Source: Pantoea coffeiphila
Lineage (GTDB): Bacteria; Pseudomonadota; Gammaproteobacteria; Enterobacterales; Enterobacteriaceae
Assembly (NCBI RefSeq): GCF_016909495.1
Contig: NZ_JAFBFW010000006.1
Location: forward strand, 124,001-188,000
Reading direction: 5' to 3'
Length of the DNA stretch: 64,000 bases
A program made the translations under genes and the position numbers. The notes under the pieces were generated by a model. That model searched no databases. It was not told the origin of the DNA and saw only the letters and a list, made by a program, of their open reading frames with translations. Below, one piece after another: positions 52,832-62,301 of this stretch. Position 1 is the stretch's first letter. The number at the start of each line of letters is the position of its first letter.

Positions 52832-52860
52832 AAAGCGGCGGCAGACGTTTGCCGCTTTCT
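52832..52860 (+). terminator. Intrinsic terminator after the PQQ dehydrogenase gene
   Basis: An 8-bp stem (AAAGCGGC / GCCGCTTT) with an 11-nt loop and a short pyrimidine tail. Confidence 0.65.
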
Positions 52861-52932
52861 GGGGGCTCCGGGATGACCGTGGCCCCTTTTAATCCGAATA
52901 ATAGCTTGCCCTAATCTAACCAGGTGGACAGG

Positions 52933-53010
52933 CTGCTTACTCTGCTTACTCTGCTTACTCTGCTTACTCTGCTTACTCTGCTTACTCTGCTTACTCTGCT
53001 TACTCTGCTT
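52933..53010. repeat. Perfect 9-bp tandem repeat, about 8.7 copies of CTGCTTACT
   Basis: Eight exact units of CTGCTTACT (52933-53004) plus CTGCTT run without a single mismatch in the 386-bp gap between the PQQ dehydrogenase and the Fsr-like pump. The unit is a multiple of three, so any frame through it stays open; the frame starting at GTG 52924 would read (Leu-Leu-Thr)n. There is no ribosome site for that frame, so a protein is doubtful. The absence of mismatches points to recent expansion and likely copy-number variation. Confidence 0.95.
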
Positions 53011-53212
53011 TCACGGCTAAGCATTTTTTCTGCTAAAGATTTGCGGAGTTATTTTTTTCGTTCAAAACTCCATCATCCGTCACCTTTTTACCTTGTTTCC
53101 AATCTTTAACATCTGCTAAAAAGGGTCTGCCAGGACGGCATCTTATTAATGGCAAACTCAATTCTCCTGCGTTAGAACAATAACGTATTAAAACTATTTA
53201 ACTGGTATAAAA
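53011..53212. other. Intergenic region after the tandem repeat
   Basis: About 200 bp, AT-rich, leading to the Fsr-like gene. No hairpin, operator or small gene was recognised. Confidence 0.35.
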
Positions 53213-54415
53213 ATGAATAATACTGCGGCCGTTGCGCGGCCAAAAACCTGGATGAGCGTGCTGCTTGTTCTGGGGTTAACGCATTTACTTAACGATCTTA
53301 TTCAGTCTCTGATACCCGCCGTTTACCCGATTCTGAGAGAAAAATATCAGCTCGACTTTGTGCAGATCGGTATTATCACCCTGACCTTCCAGATTGCCGG
53401 ATCGCTCCTGCAGCCGGTTGTCGGAGCAATTACCGACCGTCGCCCTTATCCTTATTCCACCGTGCTCGGCATGATGTTTACCCTGGCGGGGCTGGTCGGG
53501 CTGGCATATGCGCCAAGCTATCATCTCATTCTGCTTTCTGCTGCCAGCATCGGTATTGGTTCATCTATTTTCCACCCTGAAGCCACACGCATGGCGCGCT
53601 ACGCGTCCGGCGGCAGGCAGGGGCTGGCACAGGGGATCTTCCAGGTCGGCGGCCAGGCCGGTGGTGCGATGGGGCCGCTGTTTGCGGCGCTGATTATCGT
53701 GCAGCGCGGGCAGGAAAGCCTGGCCTGGTTTGCGGTGCTGGCGCTGTTCGCCGTGGCGCTGATGATCTGGACCGCCGGACGCCACGATGCGATGAAGCAC
53801 AGCTTTATCCAGTCGGTCAAAGCTAAGGCGAAAAGCGGGCACAAATCCAAAACCTATCCCCCTGCGGTGGTGGCTACCGGGCTGATCGTACTGACCCTGC
53901 TGATGTTTTCCAAGAACGCCTATAACGAAAGCTTCCGCTCGTTTTACACCTTCTACCTGATGGACCATTTTGGTGCCTCGATCACCACATCCCAGTTTAT
54001 GCTGTTTCTGTTCCTGGCCGCTTCGGCGGTAGGTGCGTTGCTGGGTGGGATTTTAGGCGACCGCATTGGCCGCTATAAAATCATCTGGATCTCCATCCTT
54101 GGCCCGCTGCCGTTGACGCTGATGCTGCCGTACGCGGATTTCCACTGGACGGTGGTGCTGACGATTCTGATCAACCTGATTATGGCCAGTGCCTTTGCCG
54201 CCATTCTGATTTACGCCATGGAACTGGCACCGAATCGTATCGGCCTGGTCGGTGGGTTGTTCTACGGGCTGAACTTCGGCCTGGGCGGTATTGCCGCCGC
54301 CGTGCTGGGCGCGCTGGCGGATAAAACCGGCATTGAAAATGTCTACTGGCTGTGTTCATTCCTGCCGCTGGCTGGGCTGCTGGCGTGGTTCCTGCCGAAG
54401 ATTGAAAACGCGTAA
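53213..54415 (+). CDS. fsr: MFS efflux protein of the fosmidomycin-resistance (Fsr) type
   Basis: 400 residues and about 12 helices. The N-terminus VLLVLGLTHLLNDLIQSLIPAVYPILREKYQLDFVQIGIITLTFQIAGSLLQPVVGAITDRRPYPYSTVLGM is characteristic of Fsr. It continues with IGIGSSIFHPEATRMARYASGGRQGLAQGIFQVGGQAGGAMGPL. Fsr pumps fosmidomycin and probably natural phosphonates out. The gene stands alone, 200 bp after a tandem repeat and ahead of a terminator. The upstream repeat could influence its expression. Confidence 0.88.
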   Translation: MNNTAAVARPKTWMSVLLVLGLTHLLNDLIQSLIPAVYPILREKYQLDFVQIGIITLTFQIAGSLLQPVVGAITDRRPYPYSTVLGMMFTLAGLVGLAYAPSYHLILLSAASIGIGSSIFHPEATRMARYASGGRQGLAQGIFQVGGQAGGAMGPLFAALIIVQRGQESLAWFAVLALFAVALMIWTAGRHDAMKHSFIQSVKAKAKSGHKSKTYPPAVVATGLIVLTLLMFSKNAYNESFRSFYTFYLMDHFGASITTSQFMLFLFLAASAVGALLGGILGDRIGRYKIIWISILGPLPLTLMLPYADFHWTVVLTILINLIMASAFAAILIYAMELAPNRIGLVGGLFYGLNFGLGGIAAAVLGALADKTGIENVYWLCSFLPLAGLLAWFLPKIENA

Positions 54416-54445
54416 ATCAGCATTTAGCGGGTGCGAAAAGATATC

Positions 54446-54481
54446 GGGCAGCCTTTGCGTTATGCAGGCTGCCCGTATTTT
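54446..54481. terminator. Intrinsic terminator after the Fsr-like gene
   Basis: A perfect 9-bp stem (GGGCAGCCT / AGGCTGCCC) with an 11-nt loop followed by GTATTTTT. It sits between convergent genes. Confidence 0.85.
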
Positions 54482-54915
54482 TAACGCCAGTTGGGATTGG
54501 CTATCACGGAGTATTTACCGCTGCCGAGGAACAGTAAGATAACCGACAGCATCACGTAGAAGACCAGGTCTTCTATCGCCCACGCACCGGTTTCACTCAG
54601 CGCCAGCGTATTACCCACGTCTACCAGCCACCATGCGACGATCATCGTGCCAATGATGGCAAGCGCCGAGGGGCGGCAGAGGATACCGAGAATAATCAAT
54701 ATCGGCGCAACCACTTCACCCAGATATACGCCGTAGCCAACAAAGGCGGGAACGCCATGTTCGGCGAGGGTATTTAAAATAAAGCTGATACCGCTGTGGA
54801 CCTTGTGCCAGCCGTGAAACAATAATAATCCCCCTAAGGTGATCCTTAACAGCAGGGCGGCCAGATCTTTATTGTTCAGGCGGTTGTTAATGTTGGCGAG
54901 GATATGTTCAATCAT
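54481..54915 (-). CDS. DoxX-family inner membrane protein
   Basis: 144 residues with four predicted helices and the DoxX pattern: LAALLLRITLGGLLLFHGWHKV, PAFVGYGVYLGEVVAPILIILGILCRPSALAIIGTMIVAWW, and a final LVFYVMLSVILLFLGSGKYSV. DoxX proteins are small membrane proteins linked to thiol or quinone redox, mostly uncharacterised in enterobacteria (YphA/YqjF relatives). It is a single gene with no informative neighbours; the next gene upstream is read divergently. Confidence 0.85.
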   Translation of the reverse strand: MIEHILANINNRLNNKDLAALLLRITLGGLLLFHGWHKVHSGISFILNTLAEHGVPAFVGYGVYLGEVVAPILIILGILCRPSALAIIGTMIVAWWLVDVGNTLALSETGAWAIEDLVFYVMLSVILLFLGSGKYSVIANPNWR

Positions 54916-55298
54916 GATTCAGCTCCGGTTTTTATAATTCAACTATAACGGCTAATGCTGTTGTCAATGAGATATCCACCCTGAAAGCGGTTAATGGCAT
55001 CCACTCCATTAATACCTGGCGACAGAGTTATTACAGAAGGTAAAAGAGAATCGTTTCTGGTAATTAAATTAGTTTAAATTCTTACTCCGTACAATGAGAT
55101 TTTAAATTCTTTTTTAAAATAGAAAAAATAAACCAACTAATAACAATTGAATTACACATGGTTTATTTTTAATTACCCATTGTGCATCTTTTTATTCTCA
55201 TTGCGTCATGATTGACGGGACCGAATGCCGAAATCGATCTTATACTGATGGCTACCGTTTTTATGGACCCGTTCCGCAACGCTGTGCAGGATAACCGA
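54916..55298. other. AT-rich divergent intergenic region
   Basis: 383 bp between DoxX and the nitronate monooxygenase-like gene. The frame of the latter stays open to 55212 but lacks a good start there. No operator, hairpin or small gene was recognised. Confidence 0.4.
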
Positions 55299-56375
55299 AT
55301 GAATAATCTGCTCTGTAAACGTCTCAAGCTCCGTTTTCCGCTGATTCAGGCACCGATGGCTGGCGTCTCTACACCCGAACTGGCCGCCGCCGTCAGCAAT
55401 GCGGGCGCACTGGGATCGATCGGCGTAGGGGCGTCAACGCCGCAGCAGGCGGAGGCAATGATACGGCAGTCGCTGTCCCTGACCAGCGGCCCGCTTAACG
55501 TGAATGTCTTTTGCCATGCTCCGGCGCAGCGCGACCCGCAGCAGGAAAGTGCATGGATTGCGCGTTTTGGTGAGCGCTTCAGCGGGTTTGATGTGGCTCC
55601 TCCGGCAGAGCTTTCGGAAATTTATCAGACCTTCTGCGGCAATGACGCAATGCTGGAAGTGCTGCTCAATACCCGCCCGGCCGCCGTCAGCTTCCACTTC
55701 GGCCTGCCTTCAGAGGACGTTATCCGGCGGCTGAAATCGCAGGACATCGTGACCCTGGCGACGGCGACCAGCCCGGAAGAAGCGAGGGTGATTGAAGAGG
55801 CCGGGGTCGATTTTATCGTCGCGCAGGGCATTGAAGCCGGGGGCCACCGGGGTATTTTTGACCCGCAGGCGGAAGATCGTCAGCTCAGTACCCTGACGCT
55901 GGTACAGGCAATACGTCGTGTATCGCGGCTGCCGGTGATTGCCGCTGGCGGCATTATGGACGGTGCGGGGATCGCAGCGATGATGAAGCTGGGTGTAGCG
56001 GGCGTGCAGCTGGGCACTGCCTTTGTACTCTGCCCGGAATCGGCGGCGAATGCGGCTTACCGCCAACTGATGAAGAGCGAACAGGCCGCCAGCACGGTGA
56101 TGACGGCGGCGATTTCCGGGCGGCCAGCGCGCTGCATTACCAATGACTTTTGCCGCATGACGCAGGATATTCCCGCGCAGGCTATTCCGGCCTACCCGCT
56201 GACCTATGCCCTCGGCAAAGCGCTCGCTGCGGCGGCCAGCGCAAAAGGCGATCACGGCTACGGTGCGCAGTGGGCAGGACAGGGTGCGTCGCTTGCCCGC
56301 GAACTGCCCGCCACAGAACTGGTCAAGGTGCTGATCGCCGAGTGGCAGGCCGCTGAGGATTTGACGGCAGAGTGA
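55299..56375 (+). CDS. Nitronate monooxygenase-like FMN oxidoreductase
   Basis: 358 residues from the ATG at 55299 (AGGA 7 nt upstream), where similarity to the 2-nitropropane dioxygenase family begins: FPLIQAPMAGVSTPELAAAVSNAGALGSIGVGAS. FMN-contact stretches are VDFIVAQGIEAGGHRGIF, with the catalytic-site His of the EAGGH motif, and LPVIAAGGIMDGAGIAAMMKLGVAGVQLGTAFVLCPES. Class I enzymes oxidise nitronates such as propionate 3-nitronate, a plant toxin. Single gene followed by a terminator. Confidence 0.88.
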   Translation: MNNLLCKRLKLRFPLIQAPMAGVSTPELAAAVSNAGALGSIGVGASTPQQAEAMIRQSLSLTSGPLNVNVFCHAPAQRDPQQESAWIARFGERFSGFDVAPPAELSEIYQTFCGNDAMLEVLLNTRPAAVSFHFGLPSEDVIRRLKSQDIVTLATATSPEEARVIEEAGVDFIVAQGIEAGGHRGIFDPQAEDRQLSTLTLVQAIRRVSRLPVIAAGGIMDGAGIAAMMKLGVAGVQLGTAFVLCPESAANAAYRQLMKSEQAASTVMTAAISGRPARCITNDFCRMTQDIPAQAIPAYPLTYALGKALAAAASAKGDHGYGAQWAGQGASLARELPATELVKVLIAEWQAAEDLTAE

Positions 56376-56425
56376 TGTCAGTGAGAGCGAAGGGGAGATG
56401 TAGCGGATTTAACGGGGTGAGAAAC

Positions 56426-56450
56426 AGAGGCCCGTCAGGGCCTCTCAGAT
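56426..56450. terminator. Intrinsic terminator between convergent genes
   Basis: A perfect 8-bp stem (AGAGGCCC / GGGCCTCT) with loop GTCA lies between the nitronate monooxygenase-like gene and the convergent EamA gene. Confidence 0.75.
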
Positions 56451-56454
56451 AAAC

Positions 56455-57384
56455 TTATTTTTTCACAGCGGCAAAAGTGGTCAGCAGCACGCCGGAGAAA
56501 ATCAGCAGCAGACCGGCGATATACAGCGATGACAGCGTGTTGTGCAGGAACACCACGGCGGCAACGGCCCCGATCAGCGGCACGCCAAGGGTGACATTGG
56601 ACATCGTAAACACGCTGACCCGACGGCCATGCTCGGATGAAATCACAAAGCACAGTGACGTGGCTACCGGGCCAATAAACAGCAGCAGCCACAGCAGGTT
56701 GGCACTGAATTCAATCGTTGCCGGTGAGCCTTCCACGTTCCAGGCGATCATTGCCAACGGCACCGCAGCCAGCAGCATCTGCCATGGGGCCAGCGACAGC
56801 GGCGATGATGCCCAGCGGTGATGGCGCACGTGCACAATCACCAGCGACCAGGATATTGCGCCGATAATCAGTAGCGCGGCACCCATCAGTACCTCAGGGT
56901 TATCCCACTGCATTTCCCACGGCGAACAGATCAATCCGATGCCCGCCATGCCGGTCAGCAGCGCAACGAGCTGGAGTTTAGACGGTGCCTGCTTCAGTAA
57001 CAGCCACGATGTGAGTATCCCCCACAGCGGCGTGGTATATGCCAGCAGCACCGCGTGGCTGGTGTCGGTGTGGCGCATGGCGATCATTCCCAGCCCGGTG
57101 AACACCATCATCTGCATAATTCCCACCGAGGCAACGATAGGCAGATCCTGCCGCGAGGGGAGTCTGAGCTGGCCGCGCAGCGCCACGAAGGCAAACAGGC
57201 AGATACCCGCCGATCCGAAACGGATCGCAGCCAGCCACAGCGGCGGCGTCACGTTCAGTGCCAGCTTGGTCGCGGGCCAGCTCAGGCCCCACAGCACGAC
57301 CATCAGCAGCAGCCATAGCAGGGTAGATCGCCCGGCGTAGCGGGCTGCGTTTTGTTTAAGGGATTCTGACGTGATAACGCTCAT
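56455..57384 (-). CDS. EamA/DMT-family transporter
   Basis: 309 residues and ten hydrophobic helices in two EamA repeats. It starts STLLWLLLMVVLWGLSWPATKLALNVTPPLWLAAIRF. HTDTSHAVLLAYTTPLWGILTSWLLL and, in the second repeat, FVISSEHGRRVSVFTMSNVTLGVPLIGAVAAVVFLHNTLS follow. RhtA- and YdcZ-like members export amino acids or other metabolites. It is divergent from an Lrp/AsnC gene, a common pairing in which the regulator controls amino acid efflux. The substrate is unknown. Confidence 0.87.
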   Translation of the reverse strand: MSVITSESLKQNAARYAGRSTLLWLLLMVVLWGLSWPATKLALNVTPPLWLAAIRFGSAGICLFAFVALRGQLRLPSRQDLPIVASVGIMQMMVFTGLGMIAMRHTDTSHAVLLAYTTPLWGILTSWLLLKQAPSKLQLVALLTGMAGIGLICSPWEMQWDNPEVLMGAALLIIGAISWSLVIVHVRHHRWASSPLSLAPWQMLLAAVPLAMIAWNVEGSPATIEFSANLLWLLLFIGPVATSLCFVISSEHGRRVSVFTMSNVTLGVPLIGAVAAVVFLHNTLSSLYIAGLLLIFSGVLLTTFAAVKK

Positions 57385-57516
57385 CGGGGTTCCTGATCAA
57401 GCAGCATGATTTCGATAATGCTATGCCGCTTTATCAGGTAAATCCGTGCTATTTTGTTCTTGCTTTGCTGCTTAAAAGAAAAAATCTACGCTTAAATTCA
57501 CCATTACAGGAAAACT

Positions 57517-58005
57517 ATGCCGCAACAGAAGCCGCAGCTGGATGAAGTCAGTCTGAAAATCCTCGATATCCTGCAAAAACAGGCCGATATCAGTAATGCC
57601 GAACTGGCCGATTGGGTCGGGCTTTCGGTGTCTCCCTGCTGGCGGCGGGTGACGGAAATGCGCGAAAAAGGCGTGATCCGTGGATCGGTGATGCTGGTAG
57701 ATCCGGAAAGTCTCGGGCTTGAGGTGAATGTTTTTGTTCACGTGACGCTGAAGCAGCAGGACAAACAGTCGCTGGAGGAGTTCACCGACACCGTCAGCAA
57801 CCGCCCTGAAGTGATGGAGTGCTATCTGATGACCGGGGAAGCGGACTATCTGCTGCGGGTAGTGGTGGAAAATCTGAAGAAGTACCAGGTGTTTATTCAG
57901 GAGTGTCTGACGCAAATTCGCAGCGTGGCCAGCATTCGCTCCAGCTTTGCCCTGAGCCAGGTGAAATACACCACGGCGCTGCCGACCCAGCATTTGCTGC
58001 GTTAA
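57517..58005 (+). CDS. Lrp/AsnC-family transcriptional regulator
   Basis: 162 residues. The N-terminal helix-turn-helix reads LDEVSLKILDILQKQADISNAELADWVGLSVSPCWRRVTEMREKGVIRGSVMLVDPESLG at residues 7-66. The RAM effector domain follows: EVNVFVHVTLKQQDKQSLEEFTDTVSNRPEVMECYLMTGEADYLLRVVVENLKKYQVFIQECL. It is divergent from the EamA transporter, which it probably controls in response to an amino acid. Its stop codon overlaps the end of the convergent GMC gene by 4 bp. Confidence 0.9.
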   Translation: MPQQKPQLDEVSLKILDILQKQADISNAELADWVGLSVSPCWRRVTEMREKGVIRGSVMLVDPESLGLEVNVFVHVTLKQQDKQSLEEFTDTVSNRPEVMECYLMTGEADYLLRVVVENLKKYQVFIQECLTQIRSVASIRSSFALSQVKYTTALPTQHLLR

Positions 58006-59629
58006 AGCGCCTGGCTATCTGCTGGCGGGAACGTGATCGTATGGTTAATGATGGTGGCCGCCACTCGTTCACCGATCATAATCGCCGCTGCATTGGTGTT
58101 CCCGCTAATCAGCGAGGGCATAATCGATACGTCTGCAATCCGCAGATTATCAATGCCCCACACTTTCAGCGTTGCCGGATCGACCACGCTCATCGCATCG
58201 CTGCCCATCTTGCAGGTTCCCGCCGGGTGAAAGACCGTTGCCCCGTAGTTTTGAATATATTTCAGTAATGCCTCGTCGCTGTGAAACTCACTGCCGGGGA
58301 GCATCTCCTTCCCACGAAAGGCGTCGAATTCCGGCTGTGCGAGGATCTGACGGGCCAGCTTGATTCCTTCGATAAGCACCTGCGCATCCCGGGGATGGGA
58401 GAGACAGTTAAAATCGATACAGAGATTTTTTTGTGCGTCGAGAGTGACAGTTCCTCTGGATTCAGGCCGTAGCACGCAGGTGTGAATGGCATAACCGTGG
58501 CCCCATTCAAAAAGGCGCCCCCGGTGGCTGCGATAACCGGGCACGAATGAAATTGCACATCTGGCAGCGCTTGACTGTATCGCGTTGTAGCAAATCCACC
58601 GGCCTCAACGTAATTAGTGGTTAACCAGCCTTTTCGGTTCCACAGATATTTGACGGGTGCAGGAAGAATGGATTTCAGTGCCCTGAGTGAAAATCCCAGC
58701 GTAACCGGGCTGGCTGAACGCACGGTAACCAGCCCGTCAAGATGATCCTGCAGATTCTGGCCGACGCCAGGCAAAGGATGAACCACGCTGATACCGGCCG
58801 CCTTCAGCTGTGCCTCCGGGCCTATTCCGGACCGCAACAAGATATGTGGCGTGGCAATCGCACCCGCACAGAGGATCACTTCCCGCCTTGCCCTGAGCGT
58901 CGTTTCTGCGCCGGTAACACCGTTCACCATGCTCAACCCGGCGACGGCGGTGCCGTGAAAGGACAGCGTTTTTACTTCGCTGTGGGTAATGATGCTCAGA
59001 TTCGGCCTGTGCCGATGGGGATAAAGAAAGGCCCGATAGCTGGAGAGGCGTTTACCCTCTTTTTGCGTGACGTTATAGATACCAACGCCTTTCAGCTGCC
59101 TGCCGCTGAAATCGGCATTCAGCGGCAGTCCGATGCGCTGTCCTGCCTGCACGAACAGGGTGGATAACGGGTTAGGATCGCGGGGGTTATCTACCTGCAG
59201 CTCGCCCTGAAAGCCGTGGTATTCCGCGTCCTGCCCCAGCTGGTTATTCTCTGAGAACCGGAACCACGGCAGGATGTCCTGCCACCCCCAGCCCGGGCAT
59301 CCCGCCTTTTCCCAGCGATCGTAGTCCGACGGCAGGCCGCGCATGTAAATCATGCTGTTCATCGAAGAAGAACCGCCCAGTACTCTTCCACGTGGGATAG
59401 CTATCGTTCTGCCGTTGAAATGTTGCTGAGGTGCCGAAGCGTAGTTCCAGCTGTATTTCTGGCTGTTGTACAGCGTAATTGTACCGGCAGGTGTCTGGAT
59501 ACGGGCCGCGTTATCGTTCCCACCGGCTTCAATCAAGCAGACCTCGATCTGCGGATTTTCAGACAGGCGGGCGGCAACCACGGACCCCGCTGAACCGCCG
59601 CCAACAACAATGTAATCGTACTCTTTCAC
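58002..59629 (-). pseudogene. Choline dehydrogenase-like GMC oxidoreductase with a frameshift
   Basis: The first frame runs from a GTG at 59629 (AGGAAGAG upstream) with DYIVVGGGSAGSVVAARLSENP and GRVLGGSSSMNSMIYMRG, and matches the family through DVQFHSCPVIAAT. The family then continues in another frame (GRLFEWGHGYAIHTCVLRPE onward, with HPAGTCKMGSDAMSVVDP and SGNTNAAAIMIGERV) to 58002. The switch is in a run of five C at 58518-58522; one more C would restore a protein of about 542 residues. It precedes nothing on its strand and lies 19 bp after an NCS1 permease. It is a pseudogene, a homopolymer error or a phase-variable gene. Confidence 0.82.
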
Positions 59630-59647
59630 AATTGCTCTTCCTGTAAG

Positions 59648-61036
59648 TTATGCGGAAATATGGCGCACAGCACCTGCACGTGACAGTTGAAAATAGACCG
59701 GTGATACGATAACCAGCCCGACGAGCCACGAAATATCCGCGCCTCCCAGTACCGTTGCCGCCGGTCCGGTATACAACCCGGTAGCCATAAACGGCACTTC
59801 GACCAGAATGCCGAGCAGGTAACAGAAAATCGCTTTGCCGTTGAAGTAGCCATAAATACCACCGTCACGGTGAAAAAAGGACGCCACATCGTAGATTCCA
59901 TGGGCGACCAGGTAGTAATCCACCAAATTGATTGCCGTCCAGGGCACCAGTACATACAGAAGGATCAGAATGAAGTTGGTGTAATTGGTCAGGAAGTGTT
60001 CCTGACCGTAAATGGCAATGGCTATCTCAATCAGGATGGTGAACAGGGCCGTCAGGATGCGCGCACGCGCTTTTGGCGACCATTTTGGCAAAAATGTTTG
60101 CCCAAGGGTCAGAGTGCAGAGCACGCCGCAGTAGAGGTTCATGGCGTTGGTGGTGGCGATACCGATAGCAAATATGGTAATGACCACCGGTGAAATTCCG
60201 CCGGTCAGAGTGACAATGCCCTGCATCACATCGCCCCCAACCAGGCATGTCGCAATCAGGATGCCAAGGATCATCGGAAAGAACGATCCGAGCACGCAGC
60301 CGGAATAACTGCTCCAGAAAACGGCTTTTTCGCTGATGTTCGGTGGCATATAACGCGAATAATCGGAGACATAAGGTGCGTAGGCAAGTTGCCACAGGGC
60401 GGCAATCGAAACGGAGCCGAGGAAACCAGCAAGATTAAAGCCGTTTCGCTGGAGTACATCCGTCGGTAACCCATAAACAAAGGCAATCCAGGAAAAAGTA
60501 ACCAGCAGGGTTACCCCAGAAACCCACGACATGATCCTGCTATAGGTGTGGATCAGCCGATAGCCAAAGATTGTGGCGATCAGGCTTAGCGCCGCCACGA
60601 TCAAAATGCCGCTGTCCGTCGTCAATGGCGGATGAATGACGTGCAGCGACTGGCCGCCCAGTACCAGATTCGAGGCCATGAAACCGATATACATAATCAC
60701 CACCAGGGCCACGACCAGCACGGAACCGTACGAACCAAACTGCCCGCGCGTTTGTACCATTTGCGGCACGCCCAGCTGCGGACCCTGAGCGGAATGAAGA
60801 GCCATAAACACGCCACCGGTCAGGTTTCCTACCAGAACAGCAACGGCTGCCCAAACAAAGGAGAGATGGAAGACGCTGACCGCAAGATAACCGGTGATCA
60901 CGGTTAATAGCATAATGTTGGAGCCAAACCAGATGGTAAATAAATCGCCGGGTTTGCCGTGCCGTTCTGATAAAGCAACCGGCTGTATGGTGCTTATTTC
61001 CAGAGCGGGTAAAGGAATATCAGATTGATCTTTCAT
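59648..61036 (-). CDS. NCS1-family nucleobase/amine:cation symporter
   Basis: 462 residues and about 12 helices, with the purine-cytosine permease plan: IQPVALSERHGKPGDLFTIWFGSNIMLLTVITGYLAVSVF at residues 15-54, then ALHSAQGPQLGVPQMVQTRGQFGSYGSVLVV, and WQLAYAPYVSDYSRYMP. Members (CodB, PucI, Thi10-type) import cytosine, allantoin, hydroxymethylpyrimidine or related compounds. It is upstream of and co-directional with the frameshifted GMC gene (19-bp gap), so its substrate may be an alcohol or amine oxidised by that enzyme. This is inferred. Confidence 0.86.
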   Translation of the reverse strand: MKDQSDIPLPALEISTIQPVALSERHGKPGDLFTIWFGSNIMLLTVITGYLAVSVFHLSFVWAAVAVLVGNLTGGVFMALHSAQGPQLGVPQMVQTRGQFGSYGSVLVVALVVIMYIGFMASNLVLGGQSLHVIHPPLTTDSGILIVAALSLIATIFGYRLIHTYSRIMSWVSGVTLLVTFSWIAFVYGLPTDVLQRNGFNLAGFLGSVSIAALWQLAYAPYVSDYSRYMPPNISEKAVFWSSYSGCVLGSFFPMILGILIATCLVGGDVMQGIVTLTGGISPVVITIFAIGIATTNAMNLYCGVLCTLTLGQTFLPKWSPKARARILTALFTILIEIAIAIYGQEHFLTNYTNFILILLYVLVPWTAINLVDYYLVAHGIYDVASFFHRDGGIYGYFNGKAIFCYLLGILVEVPFMATGLYTGPAATVLGGADISWLVGLVIVSPVYFQLSRAGAVRHISA

Positions 61037-61463
61037 GGCATCGTCTTAGCTATTAATTAATGGGTGTTTTACTGACATATCGATACTGCTTTGGTGTTTG
61101 TTTTTTGTTTGTAAGTTAATATAGGTTTTTATGTTGCAGTAGAAAGGAGAGAGGTTAAAGAATGATAATTATTGATTGTCGCAATATAAATCGTATAGGC
61201 GGGTTACGGTTAAAGATATCTGATTGATAAATGGCATGTTATAAAAATCCGGCGAGAGAGTTTTGCCGCTTAATTCACCGGGTTTTCTACGAGTTCATAT
61301 TTCTACAAATCATTGCATGCATTACCCGGCAAGGGGTGAAACTTGCTGTGACCGCCGGCAATTTGACCTCGCACCTGCGGCGTGCCGGTGGTGGACACTG
61401 TCTGGCTGCCCACCCCTGCGGATAAAAGGGATTACCGCGGTGCTCCGAGCCGAAAGCGCCAGC
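61037..61463. other. Intergenic region between the NCS1 permease and the IclR gene
   Basis: 427 bp, AT-rich near the permease and GC-rich toward the IclR gene. Both flanking genes are on the minus strand, so the permease promoter should lie here. No credible gene or repeat was found; a 64-codon open frame at 61231 has no homology that could be recognised. Confidence 0.4.
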
Positions 61464-62267
61464 TTACTTCCCGCGATAGCCGCTCTGCTGCGACAGCGCC
61501 ATCGCGGCATGGCGGATTTTCTCTCCGAGCCGGGTGGTCATATCCGATCTCGCCTCGCTGCTGAGGAAGCTGGTGGCGATCCCCGCCACCACTTTGCCGG
61601 TATGATCGTATATTGCCGACCCCACGCAGGTCATTGCTTCGTGGATCTGCCCGTTATCAATCGAAAACCCCCGTTCCCGGATGCCGGGGAATTCCGCCTG
61701 CAGTTCAGCGAGGTTGCTGACGCTGGAGGCGGTCAGCGGTGCGGGAAAGCGGTCGGCAAAGATCCGTTCGAGTTCGTCATATTCCAGCTCGCTCAGCAGC
61801 ACCTTACCGGTGGCGGTAAAGGGCGCGGGCAGGCGTTTGCCGATGCGGAAGCTGTGCCCCAGCGGCTGATCGGTGTTGCGGCAGCTGACGTAGACCACCT
61901 CGTCGCGATCCAGCACGGTCAGGGTGATGGTATAGCCGTCGAGCTCGCTATCCGCCGCGAAGTAGTCCCGAAACAGCGAAACAAAATCCATCTGCGACAG
62001 AAAACTGTCCGCCCAGTGCATCAGATGTGGCCCCAGACGATAAGTGCCTTCCGCCGTTCTCACCAGTAATCCCAGCTCGGTCAGGACGTTGATCTGGCCG
62101 TGCGCGGTGCTTTTGGGCAGCGCCAGCTGTCGGGTGATATCTGCCGCTGAGAGCGAGCCGCTGGCCGCCGCGACCAGATCGAGAATGGTAACAGCTCTCC
62201 GCAGAGCGGGCACCGAATCGACGCTTTTGAGCGGTTGATCGCTTTTTGTACCGGAATTCCCTGACAT
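61464..62267 (-). CDS. IclR-family transcriptional regulator
   Basis: 267 residues from the ATG at 62267 (GAGGT 6 nt upstream; the frame opens earlier but without a ribosome site). The N-terminal winged helix reads ALRRAVTILDLVAAASGSLSAADITRQLALPKSTAHGQINVLTELGLLVRTAEGTYRLGP at about residues 20-80. The IclR effector domain follows with YVSCRNTDQPLGHSFRIGKRLPAPFTATGKVLLS and ERGFSIDNGQIHEAMTCVGSAIYDHTGKVVAGIA. It is divergent from the semialdehyde dehydrogenase-alcohol dehydrogenase operon across a perfect 20-bp palindrome, its likely operator. Confidence 0.9.
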   Translation of the reverse strand: MSGNSGTKSDQPLKSVDSVPALRRAVTILDLVAAASGSLSAADITRQLALPKSTAHGQINVLTELGLLVRTAEGTYRLGPHLMHWADSFLSQMDFVSLFRDYFAADSELDGYTITLTVLDRDEVVYVSCRNTDQPLGHSFRIGKRLPAPFTATGKVLLSELEYDELERIFADRFPAPLTASSVSNLAELQAEFPGIRERGFSIDNGQIHEAMTCVGSAIYDHTGKVVAGIATSFLSSEARSDMTTRLGEKIRHAAMALSQQSGYRGK

Positions 62268-62301
62268 ACTGCACCTCGTATAAAGTTCATCATACAGACT
62301 A

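Noticed and set aside
52933..53010. CRISPR array
   Set aside because: The unit is 9 bp with no spacers between copies and there are no cas genes.
52924..53109. Small ORF encoding a (Leu-Leu-Thr)n peptide across the tandem repeat
   Set aside because: It begins at a GTG without a ribosome site, and its length is just the product of a 9-bp repeat having no stop in that frame. It is kept as a repeat, not a gene.
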